A stretch of DNA of 7,263 nt from contig NZ_JAPJPF010000060.1 of assembly GCF_030825805.1 (NCBI RefSeq), forward strand, positions 1 through 7,263, in the 5' to 3' direction. The position numbers were made by a program, and so were the translations under genes. The number at the start of each line of letters is the position of its first letter. Position 1 is the first letter of the stretch. Source of the DNA: Streptococcus sp. (GTDB taxonomy: Bacteria > Bacillota > Bacilli > Lactobacillales > Streptococcaceae). Shown piece by piece: positions 1 through 5,620 of this stretch. A model generated the notes under the pieces. The model was not told where the DNA came from, made no database searches, and saw nothing but the letters and a program-made list of their open reading frames with translations.

Positions 1-46
1 CGACGAAATCGAATTCTAACGAATTACCGATTTCTGTCCCACTCTC
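1..46 (+). repeat. Right end of a streptococcal interspersed intergenic repeat (truncated by window edge)
   Basis: The segment from CGACGAAATCG to CTGTCCCACTC matches, from memory, the last part of a repeat found between genes in several mitis/sanguinis-group streptococci, usually ending in a GTCCCACTC block. Seen directly: GAAATCG (5-11) pairs with CGATTTC (28-34) and AATTC (12-16) with GAATT (21-25), leaving a four-base loop. The left arm needed to pair with GTCCCAC (36-42) would lie outside the window. The family assignment is recall, not a search. Confidence 0.5.
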
Positions 47-58
47 TTTTTGTTTTTT
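2..58 (+). terminator. Intrinsic terminator of the upstream transcription unit (left side cut off)
   Basis: A 12-bp stem with a two-base bulge (5-16 with 21-34) sits inside a probable longer stem ending in GTCCCAC (36-42). It is followed by a T-rich tract at 47-58 broken by a single G. This is the expected form of a Rho-independent terminator reading rightwards, so ddl probably does not depend on read-through from the gene to its left. That upstream gene is not in the window. Confidence 0.6.
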
Positions 59-73
59 AGGTGTTCTCTCTCG

Positions 74-102
74 TTTTCTTTCTTTTTAAAGTGTGGTATA
101 CT
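74..102 (+). promoter_or_regulatory. Probable ddl promoter with extended -10
   Basis: TATACT at 97-102 is preceded by TG at 94-95, giving the extended -10 form TGnTATACT. The -35 position 17 bases upstream (74-79, TTTTCT) is poor, which extended -10 promoters tolerate. Transcription would start near 108-110, leaving a leader of about 77 nt before ddl in which I see no riboswitch or leader peptide. The site lies directly after the upstream terminator, as expected for the start of a new unit. Confidence 0.55.
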
Positions 103-185
103 AGAGGGACGAACTCGGTTGTGAGGTGTGTTTCTGACAAGTCAATCAGGAAGCACAAAATTAAAAAAAGGATTAGGACCAAACA

Positions 186-1232
186 ATGGCAAAAGAAAAA
201 ATTGTACTTCTTTATGGTGGCCGTAGCGCAGAGCGCGAAGTGTCTGTACTTTCAGCTGAAAGCGTCATGCGGGCGATTAATTATGACAAGTATTCTGTTG
301 AGACCTATTTCATTACTCAGACGGGAGACTTCATTAAGACCCAAAGCTTTGATGAGAAGCCTGCTGAAACAGAACGCTTGATGACCAACGAGACCATTGA
401 TTGGGAAGCTAAAGTATCTCCGAGCGGTATCTACCAAGAAGGGGCGGTTGTCTTTCCAGTCCTTCACGGACCAATGGGAGAAGATGGATCGGTTCAAGGT
501 TTCCTAGAAGTCTTGAAACTTCCATATGTGGGATGTGATATCCTTTCTTCTAGTGTGGCGATGGACAAGATTACCACCAAACGGGTCCTAGAAGCTGCAG
601 GGATTCCACAAGTTCCTTATGTGGCTGTCCTTGAAGGAGATGACCTAGAAGCTAAAATTGCCTTAATCGAAAAGGAATTGACCTATCCGGTCTTTACCAA
701 GCCTTCTAATATGGGCTCTAGTGTCGGGATTTCAAAAGCAGAGAACCAAGCAGAACTTCGCAAGTCTTTGGAATTGGCCTTTAAATACGATAGCCGTGTT
801 TTGGTTGAGCAAGGTGTCGTAGCGCGCGAAATCGAAGTAGGATTGTTAGGCAACTACGATGTCAAGAGCACCCTACCTGGTGAAGTGGTCAAAGATGTAG
901 CCTTCTATGACTACGAAGCCAAATACATCGATAATAAGATTACGATGGCGATTCCAGCTGAAATTCCTGCAGAAGTTGCTGCGACCATGCGTCAGAATGC
1001 AGAACTAGCCTTCCGTGCCATTGGTGGCAAGGGTCTCTCCCGTTGTGATTTTTTCTACACAGAGGACGGGGGCATCTACTTGAATGAGCTCAATACCATG
1101 CCTGGCTTTACCCAATGGTCTATGTATCCTTTACTTTGGGATAACATGGGCTTGTCCTATCCTGATTTGATCGAGCGTTTGGTTGAGTTGGCAAAAGAAA
1201 CCTTTGAAAAGCGCGAAGCGCACTTACTTTAA
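186..1232 (+). CDS. ddl: D-alanine--D-alanine ligase
   Basis: Ddl is a cytoplasmic ATP-grasp enzyme that joins two D-alanines; the dipeptide is the substrate of the MurF step encoded next. The 348-residue length is normal for the family. The N-terminal [10 protein letters not shown] (11-20) and [12 protein letters not shown] (94-105) match the first family signature. [14 protein letters not shown] (171-184) belongs to the ATP-grasp and substrate loop. The metal-binding end shows D288, E301 and N303 in RCDFF...LNELNTMPG. The omega-loop YEAKYID (243-249) carries Tyr at 247, the position where depsipeptide ligases of intrinsically vancomycin-resistant lactic acid bacteria carry Phe, so D-Ala-D-Ala rather than D-Ala-D-Lac synthesis is expected. 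The start at 186 has AGGA at 175-178, seven bases upstream. The ORF opening at 61 in another frame is spurious. The gene is intact and ends 88 bases before murF. Confidence 0.98.
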   Translation: MAKEKIVLLYGGRSAEREVSVLSAESVMRAINYDKYSVETYFITQTGDFIKTQSFDEKPAETERLMTNETIDWEAKVSPSGIYQEGAVVFPVLHGPMGEDGSVQGFLEVLKLPYVGCDILSSSVAMDKITTKRVLEAAGIPQVPYVAVLEGDDLEAKIALIEKELTYPVFTKPSNMGSSVGISKAENQAELRKSLELAFKYDSRVLVEQGVVAREIEVGLLGNYDVKSTLPGEVVKDVAFYDYEAKYIDNKITMAIPAEIPAEVAATMRQNAELAFRAIGGKGLSRCDFFYTEDGGIYLNELNTMPGFTQWSMYPLLWDNMGLSYPDLIERLVELAKETFEKREAHLL

Positions 1233-1250
1233 GAAACTGTTCCTAGCGGG

Positions 1251-1307
1251 AGTGGGAGATGAAGTCAACTCATAGAGGAGTCGCTTTTCTTCCTGCTCCC
1301 ACTTTTT
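1251..1307 (+). terminator. Terminator-like hairpin between ddl and murF (possible attenuator)
   Basis: AGTGGGAG (1251-1258) is exactly complementary to CTCCCACT (1296-1303). GAAG (1261-1264) can extend the stem with CTTC (1289-1292) across a small internal loop. TTTTT follows at 1303-1307, as in an intrinsic terminator. The T-run ends where the murF Shine-Dalgarno TAGAGGAG (1307-1314) begins. The stem encloses a loop of about 24 bases, so it may terminate only partly. murF has no obvious promoter of its own in this gap, so some read-through from ddl seems necessary. Confidence 0.55.
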
Positions 1308-1320
1308 AGAGGAGAATACC

Positions 1321-2691
1321 ATGAATGTAACCTTGCACGAAGTGGCTCGTGTCCTGGCTGTTCGCAATGATATCAGTCAATTTGAAGATTTTGATTTACA
1401 GAAGCCAGAATTTGATAGTCGTCTTATTGGTCCGGGGGATCTCTTTGTCCCTCTCAAGGGGGCGCGTGATGGGCATGATTTTATTGAAACCGCCTTTGAA
1501 AATGGGGCTGTAGCGACCTTGTCTGAAAAAGAAGTAGAAGGCCACCCGTATTTGTTGGTAGATGATGTTCTAGGGGCCTTTCAAAAATTAGCACAATATA
1601 TTTTGGAGAAGAGTCAAGTAGATGTCTTGGCGGTCACCGGTTCAAACGGTAAGACAACGACCAAAGATATGTTGGCTCAACTGCTGTCTACTACTTATAA
1701 AACCTATAAAACACAAGGGAACTACAACAATGAGATTGGCCTTCCTTACACGGTTCTCCATATGCCAGAAGGAACAGAGAAGCTTGTCCTTGAAATGGGA
1801 CAGGACCATCTAGGCGATATTCATCTCCTCTCAGAAATTGCCCATCCAAAAGCAGCCATTGTGACCCTCATTGGGGAAGCTCACCTGGAGTTTTTCAAAG
1901 ATCGCAAAGAAATCGCTAAAGGGAAATTGCAAATTGCGGATGGCATGCCAGCTGGTGGCTTGCTCCTAGTGCCGGCCGATCCGATCGTGAATGCCTACCT
2001 CCCTGAAAAACAAACAGTGGTCCGCTTTGGGCCAGATGAGGAGATTTTTATTACCGAGTTAATCGAGCGAAAGGATAGTTTAACTTTCCGTACTAATTTC
2101 TTAGAAGAAGCGATTGATCTTCCGGTAACAGGAAAATACAATGCGACCAATGCTATGATTGCAGCTTATGTTGCCTTGAAAGAAGGAGTGAGTGAAGCTG
2201 CGATTCGTGATAGTTTTGAAACCTTGCAATTAACGCGCAACCGCACAGAATGGAAGAAGGCAAGTAACGGAGCGGATATTTTATCTGATGTCTACAATGC
2301 CAATCCGACGGCTATGCGCCTGATTTTAGAAACCTTCTCGACCATTCCTGCCAATCCAAATGGCCGCAAGTTGGCTGTATTAGCAGATATGAAAGAACTA
2401 GGGGAGCAATCCATTGATCTGCACAACCAAATAATTCTCAGCCTCTCGCCAGATGTCTTGAATACCGTCATTTTCTACGGTCAAGATATTGAGGGACTGG
2501 CTCAATTAGCGAGTCAGATGTTCCCACTCGGACATGTCTATTATTTCAAGAAGACCGCTGAGGAAGACCAATTTGAGGACCTGGTCAAACAAGTCAAGGA
2601 AAGCTTAAAAGAGCAGGACCAAATCCTCATCAAGGGAAGCAATTCCATGCATTTAGCCAAATTGGTAGAGGAATTGGAGAATGGTAAGTAA
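1321..2691 (+). CDS. murF: UDP-N-acetylmuramoyl-tripeptide--D-alanyl-D-alanine ligase
   Basis: MurF is the last cytoplasmic Mur ligase. It uses ATP to add the Ddl product, D-Ala-D-Ala, to UDP-MurNAc-L-Ala-D-Glu-L-Lys, completing the pentapeptide precursor. The 456-residue protein has the three-domain Mur ligase order: an N-terminal UDP-binding part ending near residue 100, the central ATPase with P-loop TGSNGKTTTKD (106-116, Lys111) and GNYNNEIGLP (133-142), and the C-terminal domain with DVYNANPTAM (323-332) and LIKGSNSMHL (436-445). The start at 1321 has GAGGAG six bases upstream. The gene follows ddl across a terminator-like hairpin and its last 11 bases overlap the next gene. From memory, it closely resembles pneumococcal MurF. 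It is complete, with no missing motif. Confidence 0.98.
   Translation: MNVTLHEVARVLAVRNDISQFEDFDLQKPEFDSRLIGPGDLFVPLKGARDGHDFIETAFENGAVATLSEKEVEGHPYLLVDDVLGAFQKLAQYILEKSQVDVLAVTGSNGKTTTKDMLAQLLSTTYKTYKTQGNYNNEIGLPYTVLHMPEGTEKLVLEMGQDHLGDIHLLSEIAHPKAAIVTLIGEAHLEFFKDRKEIAKGKLQIADGMPAGGLLLVPADPIVNAYLPEKQTVVRFGPDEEIFITELIERKDSLTFRTNFLEEAIDLPVTGKYNATNAMIAAYVALKEGVSEAAIRDSFETLQLTRNRTEWKKASNGADILSDVYNANPTAMRLILETFSTIPANPNGRKLAVLADMKELGEQSIDLHNQIILSLSPDVLNTVIFYGQDIEGLAQLASQMFPLGHVYYFKKTAEEDQFEDLVKQVKESLKEQDQILIKGSNSMHLAKLVEELENGK
2667..2673 (+). promoter_or_regulatory. Shine-Dalgarno for the Nudix gene, inside the murF 3' end
   Basis: AGAGGAA lies within the last codons of murF, seven bases before ATG 2681. 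This supports that ATG, which overlaps murF by 11 bases, as the true start. The arrangement suggests translational coupling of the Nudix gene to murF. Confidence 0.75.
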
Positions 2692-3292
2692 TAATGTACT
2701 GAAGAACATTCAGCGCTTGATTTCAATCACTAATACAGGCTTAGCATTCTCAAAAGATCCATTTGATCAAGAGCGCTATCAAGATATTCGTGCTATTTTA
2801 CAGGATTTTGTGAGAGAAACGACTGATTTGAATCCACAAGAACTATCGGATTTGTTTCGCCCGACAGACCATTACGACACTCCCTTGATTGATGTAAGGG
2901 CGTGGATTGTCAAAGATGGAAAACTTTGTCTGGTGAAAGGTCAGGGAGAAGAGACCTGGGCCTTGCCGGGTGGCTTTGGTGAGGTTGGCTATTCTCCAAC
3001 AGAAAACATTTTAAAGGAAATCCAAGAAGAAACGGGTTATTCTGCGCGTGTTATCAGATTGTTGGCAGTGTTTGATACCAATCGCTACCAATTGCAAAGC
3101 CGCCAATATGTGAAATTGGTATTTGAATGTGAATTATTAGATGGAAATTTTGAAAAGAACCAGGAAATTTCCGATCTTGCCTTTTTTGAGAGAGAAAAAA
3201 TACCTGCTCTTTCTACCAAGCGCAATACAGAAGAACAATTGAACTTCCTTTGGGAGGTTTATGATGGGAAACGAGATTTGTATTGTGATTAA
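2681..3292 (+). CDS. Nudix hydrolase with Nudix_N_2-type N-terminal domain (YjhB-like, ADP-ribose pyrophosphatase type)
   Basis: This 203-residue protein has the two-part layout of the YjhB-like group. A helical N-terminal segment (about 5-62, with AFSKDPFDQERYQDIR at 22-37) precedes a Nudix domain (about 68-195). The Nudix box runs from G98 to Y120, with the metal-binding core KEIQEETG (112-119) containing E113, E116 and E117. It departs from the textbook box at two sites: Tyr104 where Glu is usual and Lys112 where Arg is usual. From memory, relatives with this N-terminal domain also vary there. Such proteins hydrolyse nucleoside diphosphates linked to another group, often ADP-ribose or nucleotide sugars; the substrate here cannot be read from sequence. 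The start at 2681 overlaps murF by 11 bases and has a good ribosome binding site inside murF. I recall a Nudix gene after murF in pneumococcus too, which would make the pair conserved. Confidence 0.92.
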   Translation: MVSNNVLKNIQRLISITNTGLAFSKDPFDQERYQDIRAILQDFVRETTDLNPQELSDLFRPTDHYDTPLIDVRAWIVKDGKLCLVKGQGEETWALPGGFGEVGYSPTENILKEIQEETGYSARVIRLLAVFDTNRYQLQSRQYVKLVFECELLDGNFEKNQEISDLAFFEREKIPALSTKRNTEEQLNFLWEVYDGKRDLYCD

Positions 3293-3321
3293 AAACGATC
3301 TATAAATTAAAGGGATATAAA

Positions 3322-4023
3322 ATGACACTTTGGGATTTATTGTTTACGAACCAAAAATCAGCCCCACCTGAGTTTGGGCTCTGGTATTTCATTCTGCCAG
3401 CTTCTTTGTTGGTGGTTGGCTACTTTTCCATTAGATATGCGCAGTCCAAAAGCTACCAACGCTTTTGGTATTGGGCACAGTTGATCCAAGTCTTGACCAT
3501 CAATGCTTGGTATATTCTTGCCCACATGCCTTTGACGGATAATTTGCCTTTTTATCATTGCCGCTTGGCCATGTTGGTGATTCTCTTTGCCCCTAAAGGG
3601 ACCTATATCAAGCAATATTTTGCTCTCTTGGGAGTTTTGGGATCGATTGCGGCCTTGGTGTATCCGGCCTTTGATCCTTTCCCATTCCCTCATATCACTG
3701 TGTTGAATCTGATTTTTAGTCACTGGGCCTTGCTTGCCAATAGTTTGATTTACCTACAGGATCATTATCAATCTGAAAAACAAGACAGCTTGAGAATTTT
3801 CAAGATTACTTTTGGCATGAATGCGGTGATTTTCTTGGTCAACCTTTTGACGAAAGGGGATTATGGCTTCTTACGGCGTCCACCAATCATTGGAGACCAC
3901 GGTGCTCTCTTGAACTACCTCTTGGTTAGCTTTGTGATGGTAGCTGGAATTTTCTTGGTCAACCAACGTTATAAGTACAAATACAAGATGGTTGAAGAGA
4001 CTGTCGGTTCGCGTTCGGAATAG
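3322..4023 (+). CDS. TMEM164-related (YwaF/TIGR02206) integral membrane protein, paralog 1
   Basis: This 233-residue, very hydrophobic protein has about seven membrane segments (roughly 18-38, 49-69, 76-91, 97-115, 123-145, 157-176 and 195-214) and a short basic C-terminal tail. Landmarks shared by the trio are FT-x5-APP near the N-terminus, LPFYHCRLAM (75-84, with His79 and Cys80), YPAFDPFPFPH (114-124), HWALLANSLIYL (134-145) and a glycine-rich YGFLRRPPIIG near 181-191. These fit the YwaF/TIGR02206 family, which NCBI relates to the eukaryotic acyltransferase TMEM164. An acyl-transfer role is therefore possible but unproven, and I cannot say whether Cys80 equals the TMEM164 active-site Cys. 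AAAGGGA (3309-3315) sits six bases before the start. A 29-base gap separates it from the Nudix gene, so it is probably cotranscribed with murF. Confidence 0.88.
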   Translation: MTLWDLLFTNQKSAPPEFGLWYFILPASLLVVGYFSIRYAQSKSYQRFWYWAQLIQVLTINAWYILAHMPLTDNLPFYHCRLAMLVILFAPKGTYIKQYFALLGVLGSIAALVYPAFDPFPFPHITVLNLIFSHWALLANSLIYLQDHYQSEKQDSLRIFKITFGMNAVIFLVNLLTKGDYGFLRRPPIIGDHGALLNYLLVSFVMVAGIFLVNQRYKYKYKMVEETVGSRSE

Positions 4024-4051
4024 AAATTAGATGAGCTGAGGGGAGGAAGAC

Positions 4052-4741
4052 ATGAGTCTTTGGGATTTATTTTTCACCAGTCAACCAACGGCTCCACCTC
4101 AATTGGGGGCTTGGTATTTCTTGTTGCCGACATCATTGGTAGTGGTGGGGCTTCTATCTATTCGATTTGCCTCTTCCAAAGGCTATAAAAATTTTTGGTA
4201 TTGGGGGCAATTGATCCAGTTGCTGATTATCAACTCTTGGTATATTGCAGCACATTTGCCTGTTTCAGAAAGTCTTCCCTTCTACCATAGCCGGATGGCC
4301 ATGTGGATTATTCTCTTGGCTCCCAAGGGAAGATTCAAGCAATATTTTGCTCTTGTTGGTGTCTTTGGATCTATCATGGCTTTGGTTCATCCCGTCTTTT
4401 ATCCCTATCCTTTTCCTCATGTATCCTCGATCAACAATGTCTTTGGCCACTGGGCCCTCTTGGCCAATTGCTTGATCTATCTGGTTCAATCCTACCAGGT
4501 GGAAGAAAGAGATGCTTGGAAAATCTGTCAGATGACTTTTGGGGTCAATGCTATTATTCAGCTGGCTAATCTCGTAACGGGTGGAAATTACGGCTTTATG
4601 CGTCGTCCTCCTGTAATTGGCAATCATGGGCTCGTGCTCAATTACTTAATCGTGACCATCCTGATGACAGGAACCCTTATCCTGATCAATGCGATCGTTA
4701 AGTCCAGTAAGAAAAGAAAAAGAACATCTGAATCCGATTAA
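4052..4741 (+). CDS. TMEM164-related (YwaF/TIGR02206) integral membrane protein, paralog 2 with altered conserved residues
   Basis: This 229-residue paralog is about 60% identical to the preceding protein by hand alignment, including MSLWDLFFTSQPTAPP at the N-terminus, so the two genes probably arose by tandem duplication. The same seven hydrophobic segments and a strongly basic tail (KSSKKRKR, 217-224) are present. Two positions shared by both neighbours are changed. The YHC motif is YHS (Ser80), and the YPxFDP motif reads HPVFYP (His113, Tyr117 in place of Asp). The gene is open with a strong ribosome binding site (GGGAGGA, 4041-4047), so it is not a pseudogene. It could be a catalytically dead or retuned partner of the flanking copies. 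It sits 28 bases after paralog 1 and 12 bases before paralog 3. Confidence 0.88.
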   Translation: MSLWDLFFTSQPTAPPQLGAWYFLLPTSLVVVGLLSIRFASSKGYKNFWYWGQLIQLLIINSWYIAAHLPVSESLPFYHSRMAMWIILLAPKGRFKQYFALVGVFGSIMALVHPVFYPYPFPHVSSINNVFGHWALLANCLIYLVQSYQVEERDAWKICQMTFGVNAIIQLANLVTGGNYGFMRRPPVIGNHGLVLNYLIVTILMTGTLILINAIVKSSKKRKRTSESD

Positions 4742-4753
4742 TAAGGAGATCCT

Positions 4754-5434
4754 ATGCATCATTTTTTTACAACTGAATCCACTGCACCACCTGTTATCCC
4801 GCTCCTTTGGTATGGGGTCATGGTTCTTTTAATTGTAATGGCAGTTTGGGCTTCATTACGTTACTATCAAAATGAACAATTTCGGAAGATCTTTCGGAAC
4901 TTACAAATTTTTCAATTGATCTGTCTCTATATCTGGTATTTTGCTTTTCAGCTTCCCTGGTCCAATAGTTTACCCTTGTACCATTGTCGTTTGGCCATGT
5001 TTGCTGTCTTGCTCTTACCAGACCGATGGAAGAGCAAGCAGTTTTTTGCCTTGATGGGAGTCAGTGGGGCGATCTTTGCCTTGGGTTATCCGGTCTTTGA
5101 CCCCTATACCTTCCCTCATATTACGAGCTTTTCTTTCCTCTTAGGTCATTACTGTCTCTTGGTTAATTCCTTGATTTATCTCTTGAGATGCTATGATTCG
5201 AGCCTCTTAAAAAATCGAGAAATTGTTCTTTATACCTTCGTCCTCGATTTATTTCTAGTCGGTGTCAACCAAGTCACTGGAGGAAATTATGGACTCATGG
5301 CCCGGCCACCAATTATCAAAGGGGACATCCTCCTGGTGAATTATGTCGTGGTTTCCAGCATCCTAGCAGCAGCCTTGCTTCTCTTTAATGTATTTTTCAG
5401 TCGCAGAAGAGAGCGGGTTATAGTTAGCAAATAA
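4754..5434 (+). CDS. TMEM164-related (YwaF/TIGR02206) integral membrane protein, paralog 3
   Basis: The third member, 226 residues, is clearly more diverged than the first two are from each other, pointing to an older duplication or separate origin. It keeps the family landmarks: FTTESTAPP (5-13), LPLYHCRLAMF (73-83, His77 and Cys78), YPVFDPYTFPH (112-122), GHYCLLVNSLIYL (131-143) and GGNYGLMARPP (176-186). Around seven membrane segments are predicted by eye, ending in a short basic tail (SRRRERV). The conserved Cys and Asp missing from paralog 2 are present. TAAGGAG (4742-4748) lies five bases before the start, and only 12 bases separate it from the previous stop. It is the last gene of the operon; a clear terminator follows. 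The substrate and biological role are unknown to me. Confidence 0.87.
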   Translation: MHHFFTTESTAPPVIPLLWYGVMVLLIVMAVWASLRYYQNEQFRKIFRNLQIFQLICLYIWYFAFQLPWSNSLPLYHCRLAMFAVLLLPDRWKSKQFFALMGVSGAIFALGYPVFDPYTFPHITSFSFLLGHYCLLVNSLIYLLRCYDSSLLKNREIVLYTFVLDLFLVGVNQVTGGNYGLMARPPIIKGDILLVNYVVVSSILAAALLLFNVFFSRRRERVIVSK

Positions 5435-5442
5435 CTATCATC

Positions 5443-5481
5443 AAAGAAGACTAGAATCGCATGATTTTAGTCTTTCTTTTT
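5443..5481 (+). terminator. Intrinsic terminator of the murF-Nudix-membrane protein operon
   Basis: AGACTAGAATC (5448-5458) pairs with GATTTTAGTCT (5463-5473) through a four-base loop GCAT, with one G-T wobble. The stem can extend through A5447-T5474 and the flanking AAAG. A T-rich tract (5473-5481, one C) follows. It lies nine bases after the stop of paralog 3 and is the best terminator in the window. Confidence 0.85.
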
Positions 5482-5483
5482 GA

Positions 5484-5508
5484 TTTCAATGATGAATCAT
5501 CGTTGAAA
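5484..5508. promoter_or_regulatory. Near-perfect 25-bp palindrome overlapping the prfC -35 (candidate operator)
   Basis: The arms TTTCAATGATGA (5484-5495) and TCATCGTTGAAA (5497-5508) match at 11 of 12 positions around central A5496; the only mismatch is T5490/G5502. The right arm ends exactly with the prfC -35 hexamer TTGAAA (5503-5508), so a dimeric regulator bound here would block RNA polymerase. I do not recognise the binding site. It has no T-run on either strand, so it is not a terminator. Confidence 0.55.
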
Positions 5509-5531
5509 AAAGCCTCTATTTCCGCTATAAT
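5503..5531 (+). promoter_or_regulatory. prfC promoter (consensus sigma-70/SigA type)
   Basis: TTGAAA (5503-5508) and a perfect TATAAT (5526-5531) are separated by exactly 17 bases. Transcription would begin near 5537-5538, giving a leader of about 83 nt. This is the strongest promoter in the window and makes prfC an independent unit, downstream of the operon terminator. Confidence 0.88.
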
Positions 5532-5546
5532 AGGTTAGTTAAGGTA

Positions 5547-5566
5547 AAAGGAGAGAACCAATGTAG
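5547..5566 (+). other. Start-stop mini-ORF (ATG-TAG) with its own Shine-Dalgarno in the prfC leader
   Basis: AAAGGAG (5547-5553) is followed after seven bases by ATG TAG (5561-5566), a complete initiation site whose second codon is a stop read by RF1. It is closer to the ideal ribosome binding site than that of prfC itself and lies 54 bases before the prfC start codon. GTAG (5563-5566) can pair with CTAC (5574-5577) in a small hairpin. If the TAG were read through, the frame would end at TAA 5582 after seven codons. Function is inferred; only the sequence arrangement is seen. Confidence 0.5.
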
Positions 5567-5620
5567 AAGGATCCTACTTACTAAAAAATACGTTTTAAAA
5601 AAATAACTGAGGAAGAAAGA

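Noticed and set aside
2..19. Possible C-terminal end of an upstream gene (frame reading DEIEF then stop)
   Set aside because: The sequence forms one arm of a terminator/repeat hairpin and resembles a known intergenic repeat, so the short open frame is most likely chance.
133..162. Second weak promoter before ddl (CTGACA with CAAAAT)
   Set aside because: The -10 match is poor, and transcription would start at or beyond the ribosome binding site.
61..381. 106-codon ORF overlapping the ddl start in another frame
   Set aside because: Its first codon is the GTG at 61, inside the T-rich tract just before the promoter. It overlaps ddl out of frame and has no recognisable domain.
3278..3306. TTGTAT-17-TATAAA promoter-like pair before paralog 1
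   Set aside because: The predicted start near 3313 would fall inside the Shine-Dalgarno at 3309-3315, and the -35 matches only three positions. An internal promoter is not excluded, but support is weak.
3358..3723. Minus-strand ORF opposite paralog 1 (and a similar one at 4265-4627 opposite paralog 2)
   Set aside because: Both are antisense shadows of the duplicated genes; the composition is unlike a real protein and no ribosome binding site is evident.
5561..5584. Seven-codon leader peptide starting at ATG 5561 with TAG read as sense
   Set aside because: It requires stop read-through or recoding, for which no signal is visible. The simple start-stop interpretation is preferred.
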